The notes under the pieces were generated by a model that worked only from the letters and a program-made list of their open reading frames with translations, made no database searches and was not told the DNA's origin. A program made the translations under genes and the position numbers. Positions 1 through 8,914 of a stretch of 64,000 nt of DNA are shown piece after piece. Source of the DNA: an uncultured Rikenellaceae bacterium (GTDB taxonomy: Bacteria > Bacteroidota > Bacteroidia > Bacteroidales > Rikenellaceae); contig CALVFI010000014.1 in NCBI GenBank assembly GCA_944326815.1, positions 1 through 64,000 of the forward strand. The letters are read 5' to 3'. The number at the start of each line of letters is the position of its first letter. Position 1 is the first letter of the stretch.

Positions 1-120
1 TTACGCACCCGTGCGCCGGTCGCCATCAAAAGTATTGCTACTCCTATGCTGCCCCTCGACTTGCATGTGTTAGGCCTGCCGCTAGCGTTTATCCTGAGCC
101 AGGATCAAACTCTCCATTAT
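1..120 (-). rRNA. 16S ribosomal RNA, 5' end (partial)
   Basis: Read on the minus strand, this begins with GAGAGTTTGATCCTGGCTCAG (near 97-117), the near-universal 5' region of bacterial 16S rRNA, followed by AACGCTAGCGGCAGGCC and ACATGCAAGTCGAGGGGCAGC, which fit Bacteroidales. Only about 120 nt of the gene lies in the window; the rest runs off the left edge. The mature 5' end is set by processing and is uncertain by a few bases. The gene points away from the protein genes to its right. Confidence 0.97.
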
Positions 121-427
121 ATGAAAAAATTATAATATCGTTGAGTCCTGACTACTTAATCCTTAGGAAAGGAATTGATAAATACTACATTTTCTTTCTC
201 TCTTGTATTACCAGTAATTCAAAGAACCAGTTTATCAAAAAAACATCTGTTTTTTTCCAACATTCCCAATATCTAATTCAGACTGGAAAACTGTCAAAAA
301 AACCGCTTCGATTTCAGAAGCGAAAGGATTACAAAGGTAAACCTTTTTTTTGAATCCTCCAAATATTTTTTTCTAAAGAACGTTGCCGAACTCAACAATC
401 AGAAGCGTTATTTTCGTTCAGCGGGTG

Positions 428-458
428 CAAATGTAGGGACTTTTTCCGACTCTGCAAA
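428..458 (-). promoter_or_regulatory. rRNA operon promoter (Bacteroidota type)
   Basis: On the minus strand a TTTG -33 box (455-458) is followed after 19 bp by TACATTTG (428-435), a full match to the Bacteroidota -7 consensus TAnnTTTG. Transcription would start near 420, giving a leader of about 300 nt before 16S. The leader (121-420) is AT-rich and holds no supported gene; short open frames in it have no recognisable product. 460-660 is also AT-rich and empty. Confidence 0.75.
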
Positions 459-665
459 TTTATCTGGACTTTTTTTTATCTTTTTTTACTATTTATCCTG
501 CCGCTAAGACAAAAATATATTTATAAAATGCTAATAATTAGCTATATATATCAAAATAAGAAAAAACGTCATACAACAGAAAATTATAGCCTCTATTTCT
601 GTTTTTTTCTCTTATCAGCGTATTTTCATTGTCAAAACGATAGTTATCTTTTCAAATAAAACGAC

Positions 666-697
666 AAAAAAACGGCTTCCTCGGATGAAGAAGCCGG
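666..697 (-). terminator. Terminator after proS
   Basis: On the minus strand the stem GAAGCCG..CGGCTTC (arms 690-696 and 673-679) is followed by a run of seven T. It lies about 30 bp past the proS stop and separates proS from the rRNA promoter. Confidence 0.8.
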
Positions 698-726
698 TAA
701 TTTTATGCAAAAAATGCAAAAAAGAA

Positions 727-2211
727 TCAATAGTTGCGAGCAAAAAGCACCCGACGATGCGACGGTTTGCCGGAATAGATGCAAACGCCCTCCTCTTCCG
801 GTGCATCGAAAGGAATACAACGAATCGTAGCTTTCGTCTCATCCTTGATGGCCACCTCGGTCTCTACCGTCCCATCCCAATGGGCCAGAATAAAACCTCC
901 CTTCTCATCAAGTACACGTTTAAACTCATCATAAGTGTCCACCCGGGTAATCATGCTGTCGCGGAATCGGAGCGCCTTATCAAAGATATTTTGCTGGATG
1001 TCTCCCATCAGTTTCTCCACGCGATCGACAATCCCCTCCTGCGGAACAGTCTCCTTCTCGAGGGTATCCCGACGCACAAGTTCAATCGTACCGTTCGCCA
1101 TGTCACGGGGACCCATCGCCAATCGTACAGGTACCCCTTTCAGTTCGTATTCGGCAAACTTGAATCCGGAACGCACATTGTCTCGATCGTCGATCTTGAC
1201 GCTAATGCCGCGTTTGCGCAGTTCAGCAGCAATTCCCTCCAAGCGGGCCTTCACCTGTGCCAACTCCTCGAGCCCTTTATATATAGGTATCATCACCACT
1301 TGTATCGGGGCCAATTTAGGAGGAAGCACCAGACCGTTATTATCGGAGTGCGCCATGATGAGGGCTCCCATCAGACGGGTCGAAACGCCCCATGACGTAG
1401 CCCAAACATAATCGAGCTTTCCTTCGCGGTTCGCGAACTGCACATCGAACGCCTTGGCGAAGTTTTGGCCCAGGAAGTGCGAAGTACCGCTCTGCAACGC
1501 CTTGCCATCCTGCATCAGAGCCTCGATCGTAAGGGTATCCTCTGCGCCGGCAAAACGCTCATTCTCGCTTTTATGACCGACGATCACAGGAACTCCCATC
1601 CATCCCTCTACAAAATCCTTGTAGACACCGATCATCTTCTTGGCCTCAGCCAAAGCCTCCTCCTTGGTCTCATGAGCGGTATGACCCTCCTGCCAAAGGA
1701 ATTCAGCCGTACGAAGAAACAGGCGCGTACGCATCTCCCAACGCACCACATTGGCCCATTGGTTGCAAAGGATCGGCAGATCGCGATAGGATTGAATCCA
1801 ATTCTTATAGGTGTTCCAAATAATGGTCTCCGACGTTGGGCGCACGATCAACTCCTCCTCCAATTTAGCGGCAGGGTCCACGATTACGCCCTTCCCCTCC
1901 GGATCATTCTTGAGACGATAGTGCGTCACCACGGCACACTCCTTGGCAAAGCCCTCCACATGATGAGCCTCCTTGCTGAAGAACGATTTGGGAATGAACA
2001 ACGGGAAATAGGCATTCTCATGCCCCGTATCCTTGAACATCTGATCGAGTGCACGCTGCATCTTCTCCCAGATTGCATAACCGTATGGTTTGATAACCAT
2101 ACAACCGCGCACGGCGGAATTCTCTGCCAGACCGGCTTTCACCACCAGGTCGTTATACCATTGCGAATAACTATCGTCTTTGTTGGTCAGCTCTTTTAGC
2201 TCTTTTGCCAT
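727..2211 (-). CDS. proS: Prolyl-tRNA synthetase
   Basis: Charges tRNA-Pro with proline in the cytoplasm. The 494-residue product is the short form lacking the bacterial editing insertion, the form usual in Bacteroidota. Class II synthetase features are visible: RPTSE at 124-128, the motif 2 stretch [20 protein letters not shown] at about 158-176, and a conserved [18 protein letters not shown] segment later on. I chose the ATG at 2211 because longer reading (to 2259) would begin upstream of the TACCTTTG promoter box at 2231-2238. A terminator follows. It is a monocistronic housekeeping gene. Confidence 0.96.
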   Translation of the reverse strand: MAKELKELTNKDDSYSQWYNDLVVKAGLAENSAVRGCMVIKPYGYAIWEKMQRALDQMFKDTGHENAYFPLFIPKSFFSKEAHHVEGFAKECAVVTHYRLKNDPEGKGVIVDPAAKLEEELIVRPTSETIIWNTYKNWIQSYRDLPILCNQWANVVRWEMRTRLFLRTAEFLWQEGHTAHETKEEALAEAKKMIGVYKDFVEGWMGVPVIVGHKSENERFAGAEDTLTIEALMQDGKALQSGTSHFLGQNFAKAFDVQFANREGKLDYVWATSWGVSTRLMGALIMAHSDNNGLVLPPKLAPIQVVMIPIYKGLEELAQVKARLEGIAAELRKRGISVKIDDRDNVRSGFKFAEYELKGVPVRLAMGPRDMANGTIELVRRDTLEKETVPQEGIVDRVEKLMGDIQQNIFDKALRFRDSMITRVDTYDEFKRVLDEKGGFILAHWDGTVETEVAIKDETKATIRCIPFDAPEEEGVCIYSGKPSHRRVLFARNY

Positions 2212-2230
2212 GATCGTACAATTTTTGGCA

Positions 2231-2238
2231 CAAAGGTA
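2231..2238 (-). promoter_or_regulatory. proS promoter -7 box
   Basis: TACCTTTG on the minus strand matches TAnnTTTG, 20 bp upstream of the proS ATG. No exact TTTG is found at the usual -33 spacing. Confidence 0.55.
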
Positions 2239-2378
2239 ACGGTTTTCCCGCAAAATCACACGGCCGAACCACAGTTTTTCCCATCAGGCTCCGGTATTCT
2301 CTAAAAAAAGGAGAGGCTCGGACCAGAGACATATAATAAGAAATTGGCCGAATCTCTCTGAAAATGCAAAAAAATAAT

Positions 2379-2386
2379 TACCTTTG
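2379..2386 (+). promoter_or_regulatory. Promoter -7 box for the aromatic-rich lipoprotein gene
   Basis: TACCTTTG on the plus strand. The predicted start site near 2393 gives a 5' leader of about 150 nt before the ATG at 2542. Apart from this box and the proS promoter, the 330 bp between the two divergent genes holds nothing I can name. Confidence 0.5.
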
Positions 2387-2541
2387 ATTGGAGTAAGTAG
2401 ACACTCGGACAAAATTTAGCGGGAGGATGCAACAAAAACCCTCAGGGAGGCATCTTATTGATAAAATAAGGCATACTTTTAGCGGAATATTCCCGTTATA
2501 TAAAAAATAAGGAGAGAAAAAACATAAAAACTCTGATAGCT

Positions 2542-3657
2542 ATGAAACCACTAAAGAGTTTTATCGGAACCGGAGCTCTGGGAATGACGATTCTTTTCGG
2601 AGTCTCCCTGATGTTGAGCGGTTGCGTTGCCATGAGCTACAATACCGCCTCTGTAGGTATGAATGACCTGTACGGCGTGCATGACAAAAAAGCCATCGCC
2701 GAAGAAGAGACACGCAAGGCAGAGATAGCAAGAGCTCAGGCGGAAGCACGGGAAGCGAGACTACGTGCCATGATCGCCGAGGCCAACGCGGATCAGGCTC
2801 AACTCGAATACGACCGCACAAGCGGCAATCCCTATCAGGATATCTTGGTCGATGACTATGAAAGCGCCTACGAACGCAGATTGCGCGGGTTCGAATCGCC
2901 CACCTATCGGATGCCTTCGAGCTACTACAATTTCCGTTACGGAGATAGCTACTTCTATGCTACGGCCTACGATCCGGCCTTCTATAACATTATGATCATG
3001 GGCGACCAGGTATGGGTAGAACCCAAATACATCACAGCCATGTTCGGATCGTGGGGCTCGCCTTCGTTCAGTTTCTCATTCGGCTGGGGCTCCCCGTTCT
3101 GGAGCGCCTATGCCGGCAGCTACTGGGCATGGCGTAACGCCGCGTGGGGATATCCCTACTGGGGCTGGGGCTATCCTTATTGGGGCAACCCCTACTATTG
3201 GGGCTGGGGCTCAAGCTGGCACTTCGGTTGGGGATGGAACTATCCTTACTGGAGCTGGGGCGGATATTGGCACCGTCCGCATTACGGCTGGTACGGAGGC
3301 GGCGGATATCACCGGAATCCATATGTCAACTACCGTCCAAACTATCAAAGTTACGGTAACAACCGCACTACCTATCGTACACCTTACGGCTACAACAATC
3401 GCAGCGGAGTGACGACCAACAACCGCAACAGCAGTAGCTATCGAAACCGGAACGACAACACGACCTATCGTTACGATCGGAGCAATACCTCGAGAAGCGA
3501 CTACTCGCGTCCCTCCTATAATAATAACAATAACAGTAGCAGCTATAATCGGGGAGGAGGTAGCTACAGCAGCGGCAGCAGTTACAATCGAAGCAGCGGA
3601 GGCAGCAGCGGAGGAGGAACCTCTCGTGGTAGCTCGGCTGGTTCACGTAACCGTTAA
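2542..3657 (+). CDS. Aromatic/glycine-rich lipoprotein of unknown function
   Basis: A 371-residue predicted lipoprotein. The signal peptide ends in a lipobox LSGC with Cys28. Residues about 50-95 are rich in Ala, Glu and Arg and look helical or coiled-coil (GVHDKKAIAEEETRKAEIAR and onward). Residues about 165-260 are densely Trp/Tyr/Gly/Pro-rich, with repeated units such as WGYPYWGWGYPYWGNPYYWG. The last about 110 residues are Asn/Ser/Arg/Gly-rich and probably disordered. I recognise no catalytic domain. It lies 41 bp upstream of a FadL-like outer membrane protein on the same strand, so the two are probably co-transcribed. A structural or surface role is possible but is only inferred from composition. 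Confidence 0.8.
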   Translation: MKPLKSFIGTGALGMTILFGVSLMLSGCVAMSYNTASVGMNDLYGVHDKKAIAEEETRKAEIARAQAEAREARLRAMIAEANADQAQLEYDRTSGNPYQDILVDDYESAYERRLRGFESPTYRMPSSYYNFRYGDSYFYATAYDPAFYNIMIMGDQVWVEPKYITAMFGSWGSPSFSFSFGWGSPFWSAYAGSYWAWRNAAWGYPYWGWGYPYWGNPYYWGWGSSWHFGWGWNYPYWSWGGYWHRPHYGWYGGGGYHRNPYVNYRPNYQSYGNNRTTYRTPYGYNNRSGVTTNNRNSSSYRNRNDNTTYRYDRSNTSRSDYSRPSYNNNNNSSSYNRGGGSYSSGSSYNRSSGGSSGGGTSRGSSAGSRNR

Positions 3658-3698
3658 CCTCGGGCCCTACCGGAATACTATTTTTTAAGCGAACGATT

Positions 3699-5324
3699 AT
3701 GAAAAACAGAATAATCAGTACAATTTTGCTCTTTTGTGCCACAGGCCTTTCCGCTGCGGCACAAGACAACTTGCCGCCTTACGTAGCACCACGCGGATAT
3801 CTGATGAACCAATCTTTCTTCGGTATCGGCGATATGCTTCAACTGTCGCAATACAACAACGGCTTCGGGACAGCAAGAAGTGCCGCTATGGGAGGTGCTT
3901 TCACCTCATTGGGCGCCGACCTTTCGTCGATGAATCTCAATCCGGCAGGACTCGGCATGTACCAAAGTTCCGAGGTAGGCCTGTCGCCTTCGCTGACTAT
4001 CGGCAAAACCAGCAGCACCAGCCCGATGGGCGCTGTATACGGGAGCGATAATTCCAAGACCCAGTTCGGTATAAGCAATCTGAGCCTGGCTCTGAACCTA
4101 TATCAAAGTTCGGGAAATCTTACCAGCTTCACCTTGGGATTCGGATACAACAAACTGGCCGACTTCAACTATCGTGCAGCAACAGGACTTCCCTCGAATA
4201 ACGTCTCGATCGCCGATGTATTCAACAACCAACTCCGGGGCTTGACAACCGGTTCGTTCAGAGACAGCGCCGAACCCTGGCTCAACCACGGAGCCAGCGA
4301 CTGGGGCGCCATCCTGGCCTACAAAACCCAGTTGGTTGACCCTGTCAACGACGGAGATGATAACGTTCTATACATACCCCACGGCATTGCCCCCGAGGCC
4401 CAGATCTCGCACTACGCCAAGACCCACTCACGGGGAAGTATCGGCGAATACTCCATCGCAGGGGGGTTCAACATCAACAACGTCCTCTATTTAGGCCTCG
4501 GCATGGGTGTCCAGGATATCTACCTGAAACAGACAACCACTTACGAGGAGATCTACGACAACAACATCACGGACGATCCGCTCGATTACATGATTTACGA
4601 CCAGACGGTTAAAACGAGCGGTACGGCTGTCAATTTCAAATTCGGGGCAACGGTGCGTCCCATCGATGGACTTCGCATCGGTATTGCCGTCCATACGCCT
4701 TCGATCGTATCCATCCAACGCGATTACAGTGCCTATATGTTCACCCGCTTCATGAACGGCGGCACGGGAGACCTGTATTCAGGCATCAGCGTACCGAAAT
4801 ACGACTTCGTCACGCCTACCCGTCTGATGGCCGGTATCTCCTACACCTTCGGACAGATCGGTATCCTATCGTTCGACTACGAACGGGCCTGGTACAACGG
4901 CATGCGGCTGAGCAACACCGAAGACTATACCAAAGATGACTACAAAACGGAAATCAAAGATCAATTCAAAGGCGCCAATACGTTCCGAGCTGGCGGAGAG
5001 CTTCGCATCACCCCGCAATTTTCGCTACGCGCCGGATACGCTTATATGGACACTCCGCTACAAGACAATACACGCGTATATGATATGCCGTTCGGGTATA
5101 AAACCTACAACATTTCGGGCGGTCTCGGGTATCGGTTCAATTCGGCCATCTCACTCGACTTGTCCTATGTGTATATGAACACGACCTATACCATGTACGA
5201 CCTGTACTATTACGACGGTTATTTCAACGACGGCAACCCCGTCGACCCGGCCATCATGATGGGAGGCATCGACCGGAAACTCGACCGCCATAACATCACC
5301 CTCTCCCTCGGGATCCACTTCTAA
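3699..5324 (+). CDS. FadL/OmpP1-like outer membrane beta-barrel protein
   Basis: 541 residues with a signal peptide ending near SAAAQD. After it comes the stretch GTARSAAMGGAFTSLGADLS followed by MNLNPAGLGMY, the hallmark N-terminus of the FadL/OmpP1/TodX transporter family in Bacteroidota, which forms the hatch region of the barrel. The remainder alternates short aromatic strands ending in a typical barrel C-terminus (NITLSLGIHF). Members carry hydrophobic compounds across the outer membrane; the substrate here cannot be told. It follows the aromatic-rich lipoprotein and is closed by a strong terminator. Confidence 0.85.
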   Translation: MKNRIISTILLFCATGLSAAAQDNLPPYVAPRGYLMNQSFFGIGDMLQLSQYNNGFGTARSAAMGGAFTSLGADLSSMNLNPAGLGMYQSSEVGLSPSLTIGKTSSTSPMGAVYGSDNSKTQFGISNLSLALNLYQSSGNLTSFTLGFGYNKLADFNYRAATGLPSNNVSIADVFNNQLRGLTTGSFRDSAEPWLNHGASDWGAILAYKTQLVDPVNDGDDNVLYIPHGIAPEAQISHYAKTHSRGSIGEYSIAGGFNINNVLYLGLGMGVQDIYLKQTTTYEEIYDNNITDDPLDYMIYDQTVKTSGTAVNFKFGATVRPIDGLRIGIAVHTPSIVSIQRDYSAYMFTRFMNGGTGDLYSGISVPKYDFVTPTRLMAGISYTFGQIGILSFDYERAWYNGMRLSNTEDYTKDDYKTEIKDQFKGANTFRAGGELRITPQFSLRAGYAYMDTPLQDNTRVYDMPFGYKTYNISGGLGYRFNSAISLDLSYVYMNTTYTMYDLYYYDGYFNDGNPVDPAIMMGGIDRKLDRHNITLSLGIHF

Positions 5325-5346
5325 ACATTTTGGGACACATAATAAG

Positions 5347-5381
5347 AAGGAAGCCGGAGACGATTGCTCCGGCTTCCTTTT
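5347..5381 (+). terminator. Terminator after the FadL-like gene (possibly bidirectional)
   Basis: Perfect 13-bp stem (5347-5359 with 5367-5379), seven-base loop, then a T run on the plus strand. It sits between convergent genes, and on the minus strand the hairpin is followed by a CTTATT stretch, so it may also stop the ROK kinase transcript. Confidence 0.85.
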
Positions 5382-5405
5382 ATCCTCATCACAGTCTTTT
5401 AAAGA

Positions 5406-6404
5406 CTAATCACATTCGGCATTCTGCGTCTTCTCCCTATTTCCGATACTTTCCCACACCAAAGCCGAGGCACCAAGAATCGCCGCATTCTTTCCGTCGA
5501 TACCCGAAGGGAGCAATTTCACTTTATTCCGGAAATTGGCCAACATATGCATCTCCATATATTTCTTCGTCGGCTCGAAGAGGTACTTGCCCGCCTTTGC
5601 CAATCCGCCGAAAAGGAAGATCGCCTCGGGCGAAGTGATCGTCACCGCATCAGCCAACGCCTGCCCCAGCAACATACCCGTATATTCGAACGCTTCGATG
5701 GCCAGTGGATCTCCGTTCAGCGCCGCCTTGGTAATCATCTCGGCGGTCAGGTCATTGAACGATATGTCCCGGAACTCACTCTCCTCCAGATGGTCTGCCA
5801 ATAGTTTAAAAACGGTACGTTTGATCCCTGTGGCTGAGACATAGGTCTCCAGACAACCTTTACGGCCACATCCGCAGGCACGTCCGGCACTTGTCCGGTT
5901 CACAATCACATGTCCCAGTTCGCCTGCGAAACTATCATGTCCATAGATCAGTTTCCCATTAGCGACAAAGCCACTCCCGAGACCTGTTCCAAGCGTTATG
6001 ACAATGAAATCCTTCATTCCGCGAGCCCCTCCGTAGATCATCTCTCCGATCGCTGCCGCATTGGCATCATTAGTAATAATAACCGGAATATTCGGAAAAA
6101 AACGTTTCATCTTCTCTACAACCGGCACCACTCCACGCCATACAAGATTAGCGGCGTTTTCAATCGTTCCATTGTAATAGTTGGCATTCGGGGCGCCAAT
6201 CCCCACCCCGACGAGTTCTATCTGCATGTCCGCATTCTTGATCAATGTCTGAATGCTGATATAAAGTTCTTCGATATACTGGTCAAAGTCGGGATACTGC
6301 CGGGTGGAAAGAACGCTTTCACCATACATATTCCCTTGTGCGTCCACCAATCCGATTTTGGTATTGGTTCCGCCGATATCGATACCGATGGATAGCTGCT
6401 TCAT
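5406..6404 (-). CDS. ROK-family sugar kinase (glucokinase-like)
   Basis: 332 residues. The N-terminus has the ATP-binding phosphate loop GIDIGGTNTKIGLVD, and the ROK zinc motif follows as CGCGRKGCLET with an upstream ELGH. NDANAAAIGE contains the catalytic Asp region. ROK kinases of this type phosphorylate glucose or related hexoses or N-acetylated sugars in the cytoplasm, and I cannot fix the substrate. No DNA-binding N-terminal domain is present, so it is a kinase rather than a ROK repressor. It is transcribed alone from a strong promoter at 6441-6472, divergent from the isoprenyl synthase gene. Confidence 0.9.
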   Translation of the reverse strand: MKQLSIGIDIGGTNTKIGLVDAQGNMYGESVLSTRQYPDFDQYIEELYISIQTLIKNADMQIELVGVGIGAPNANYYNGTIENAANLVWRGVVPVVEKMKRFFPNIPVIITNDANAAAIGEMIYGGARGMKDFIVITLGTGLGSGFVANGKLIYGHDSFAGELGHVIVNRTSAGRACGCGRKGCLETYVSATGIKRTVFKLLADHLEESEFRDISFNDLTAEMITKAALNGDPLAIEAFEYTGMLLGQALADAVTITSPEAIFLFGGLAKAGKYLFEPTKKYMEMHMLANFRNKVKLLPSGIDGKNAAILGASALVWESIGNREKTQNAECD

Positions 6405-6440
6405 ATGAAGAAAAGGCTAATTTATTTTTAAATATTCTAA

Positions 6441-6472
6441 CAAACGTAACTAATTTTCGGATTAATACCAAA
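6441..6472 (-). promoter_or_regulatory. Promoter of the ROK kinase gene
   Basis: On the minus strand TTTG (6469-6472), 20-bp spacer, TACGTTTG (6441-6448). Both boxes match the Bacteroidota consensus exactly, one of the best matches in the window. Confidence 0.8.
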
Positions 6473-6489
6473 TATTTTCCGGATAAGCG

Positions 6490-6497
6490 TATATTTG
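6490..6497 (+). promoter_or_regulatory. Promoter -7 box of the isoprenyl synthase gene
   Basis: TATATTTG on the plus strand, 27 bp before the ATG at 6525. No clear TTTG at -33. It lies 18 bp from the -33 box of the divergent kinase promoter, so the two promoters overlap in their upstream regions. Confidence 0.6.
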
Positions 6498-6524
6498 CAT
6501 AAACGAACCATAATACGGAAAACC

Positions 6525-7502
6525 ATGATCTACGCACGAGAACAATTATCCGAAATCATCGAGAAATATATTGCAGCACTACCATTTCCTGCAGAGCCCA
6601 AAGAACTTTTTGCTCCAATCTCCTACTCTTTGGAAGGTGGCGGTAAGCGAATCCGCCCGTTGCTGGTCTTGATGGGAGCCAATGTGTTCTCAGACAACAT
6701 CGAACGGGCGCTACCCTGTGCCGGAGCCATCGAGGTATTCCACAATTTCACCTTGTTGCACGACGACATCATGGACAATGCCGCCATGCGCCGGGGAAAA
6801 CCTTCCGTACAGAAGAAGTGGAACCACAACACGGCCATTCTTTCGGGCGATGCCATGGTCATCTACTCCTACACGCTACTACAACAAACATCGTACGAGA
6901 TTCTTCCGAAGGTGCTTCATGAATTCAATAAACTGGCCCTGGAGGTGTGCGAAGGACAACAATACGACATGGATTTCGAGAGCCGGAACGATGTAACAAT
7001 CGAAGAGTACATGAATATGATCCGACTCAAAACCTCCGTATTGCTGGCAGGAGCAGCCAAGATCGGAGCAATCGCCGGAGGTGCTAATGACGCGGATTGC
7101 GACATTCTGTATCGTTTCGGCATTGAACTGGGGCAGGCATTCCAATTGCAAGACGATCTGTTGGATGCCTATGGAATGGAAGAGACCTTGGGGAAGACGG
7201 TCGGGGGTGACATCATGGAGGCAAAAAAGACATTTCTTACCATCAATGCGCTCAATGAGGCAGGTGGCGCGACCCGACGTGCCCTGATCGCCACCCTGCA
7301 AGATCAACATCTTCCCCTGCAACAAAAAATCGGACGTGTAAAGACCATCTACAATTCGCTGGATATTCCCGAAATCACCAGAACGGTCATTTCCGAACAT
7401 CTGACACGCGCCACCGAAGCCCTCGACACCTTGACCGTAGAGCCGGCACGGACCGAAGCACTCCGGGAATTGGTTCAAATGATCCGCAATCGGGACAAGT
7501 AA
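6525..7502 (+). CDS. Polyprenyl (short-chain) diphosphate synthase
   Basis: 325 residues. Condenses isopentenyl diphosphate with an allylic diphosphate to lengthen isoprenoid chains for quinones and lipid carriers. Both aspartate-rich motifs are present: LLHDDIMDNAAMRRG (first DDxxD) and FQLQDDLLDAYG (second), along with GGGKRIRPLL. A Phe five residues before the first Asp, with no insertion in the motif, favours a short (C15-C20) product; this is inference. The ATG at 6525 is chosen because an in-frame upstream start would overlap the promoter box. It is followed after 3 bp by the U32 gene and is probably co-transcribed with it. Confidence 0.93.
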   Translation: MIYAREQLSEIIEKYIAALPFPAEPKELFAPISYSLEGGGKRIRPLLVLMGANVFSDNIERALPCAGAIEVFHNFTLLHDDIMDNAAMRRGKPSVQKKWNHNTAILSGDAMVIYSYTLLQQTSYEILPKVLHEFNKLALEVCEGQQYDMDFESRNDVTIEEYMNMIRLKTSVLLAGAAKIGAIAGGANDADCDILYRFGIELGQAFQLQDDLLDAYGMEETLGKTVGGDIMEAKKTFLTINALNEAGGATRRALIATLQDQHLPLQQKIGRVKTIYNSLDIPEITRTVISEHLTRATEALDTLTVEPARTEALRELVQMIRNRDK

Positions 7503-7505
7503 CCA

Positions 7506-8747
7506 ATGACAAGACAAGATATAGAAATCATGGCGCCGGTGGGGTCCTATCCGTCGCTGATGGCTGCTATCGATGCCGGAGCCGATTCGATCTACTTCGG
7601 CGTCGAACAACTCAATATGCGTGCGCGCTCTTCTGCCAACTTTACGCTCGAGGATCTCTCACGCATCGTCAAAACAGCCCGGGAACACGGCGTAAAGACC
7701 TATCTGACGGTCAATACCGTCCTCTATGACGAAGAGCTGCCCGTCATGCGGGCAATCGTCAACCGCGCGCTTCAGGAGGGTGTTGATGCAATTATCGCAT
7801 CCGACCAAGCAGCGATTCTCTATGCCCGCCGCATCGGGATGGAGGTACACATCTCCACTCAGCTCAATGTTTCGAACCTCGAGACACTCCGCTTCTACTC
7901 CCAATGGGCCGATGTGGTCGTCCTCGCACGCGAACTCACGCTTCCTCAGATTCAACACATCCATGAGGGAATTGAACGCGAGAATATTTGCGGGCCACAC
8001 GGAGCCCCCGTCAAAATCGAAATGTTCGCCCACGGAGCACTCTGCATGGCGGTATCGGGAAAGTGCTACCTGAGCCTGCACGAAAGCGGATGCTCGGCCA
8101 ACCGGGGAGCCTGCCGTCAGATTTGTCGCCGTTCGTACCTGCTGACCGATGCCGAAACAGGTCATGAGATTCGCAGCGAAGGCAACTACCTGCTCTCACC
8201 GAAAGATTTGTGTACCATCGGATTCCTGGACCGTTTTCTCAAAGCCGGAGTCCGCGTACTGAAAATCGAGGGACGCGCCCGCTCGGCTGAATACGTAAAA
8301 CGAGTGGTAGAATGCTACCGGGAGGCTGTGGAGGCGGTCATCGACGGAAGTTTCTGCCAGGAGAAGGTAGCGGCGTGGACCGAGCGGCTGGCTACGGTCT
8401 TCAACCGGGGATTCTGGGGCGGCTATTACCTCGGTTCTCCGATTGCAGAGTTGAGCGGGGCCTACGGTTCTTCCGCCACCAAACGAAAGATTTATGTCGG
8501 CAAGGTGAGCAATTTCTTCAAGAAAGTCTCTGTGGCCGAGATACAGGTCGAAGCCTCTACGCTCGAGCGAGGCAGCGAACTTTTGTTCATGGGAGAGACG
8601 ACCGGGGCGTTGGAATGTACGGCCGAGACCATCTTCGTCGACGACAAACCGGCCGAAATCGCCCGACAAGGCTCCATTTGCACGGTCAAAACCCCTGCGC
8701 TTATCCACCGCGGAGATCAACTCTACAAAATCGTTGAGGCAGAATAA
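7506..8747 (+). CDS. U32-family protein, TrhP/YegQ-like tRNA hydroxylation protein
   Basis: 413 residues with the peptidase U32 signature: IEIMAPVGSYPSLMAAIDAG and GADSIYFGVEQLNMRA at the N-terminus, then EMFAHGALCMAVSGKCYLS, SGCSANRGACRQICRR and LLSPKDLC, holding the clustered cysteines that bind an iron-sulfur cluster in this family. The closest characterised members (TrhP, formerly YegQ) hydroxylate uridine 34 of certain tRNAs using prephenate-derived chemistry; other U32 members act on 23S rRNA. The length of about 410 fits the TrhP-like branch. It is cotranscribed with the upstream isoprenyl synthase gene by spacing, without an obvious functional link. Confidence 0.85.
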   Translation: MTRQDIEIMAPVGSYPSLMAAIDAGADSIYFGVEQLNMRARSSANFTLEDLSRIVKTAREHGVKTYLTVNTVLYDEELPVMRAIVNRALQEGVDAIIASDQAAILYARRIGMEVHISTQLNVSNLETLRFYSQWADVVVLARELTLPQIQHIHEGIERENICGPHGAPVKIEMFAHGALCMAVSGKCYLSLHESGCSANRGACRQICRRSYLLTDAETGHEIRSEGNYLLSPKDLCTIGFLDRFLKAGVRVLKIEGRARSAEYVKRVVECYREAVEAVIDGSFCQEKVAAWTERLATVFNRGFWGGYYLGSPIAELSGAYGSSATKRKIYVGKVSNFFKKVSVAEIQVEASTLERGSELLFMGETTGALECTAETIFVDDKPAEIARQGSICTVKTPALIHRGDQLYKIVEAE

Positions 8748-8854
8748 TTGCTGATACTGTGTCAAGGGCCAGGCTCTCTCAAGAAGAGTTCTCGCCTTAA
8801 AAACGCAAAAGCCTCGAGAGACCATTCTTATCGGACGCTCTTTGCCGGAGAGAC

Positions 8855-8893
8855 AAAAAAAGGAGGAATGCTCCACGCAGGGACACTCCTCCT
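8855..8893 (-). terminator. Terminator of the acn-icd-gltA operon
   Basis: On the minus strand the arms AGGAGGAGTG (8884-8893) and 8861-8870 pair with one mismatch and are followed by seven T. It starts 21 bp after the gltA stop codon. The rest of 8748-8914 holds nothing else I can support. Confidence 0.8.
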
Positions 8894-8914
8894 CAATGAC
8901 TACTCGAAATTTTT

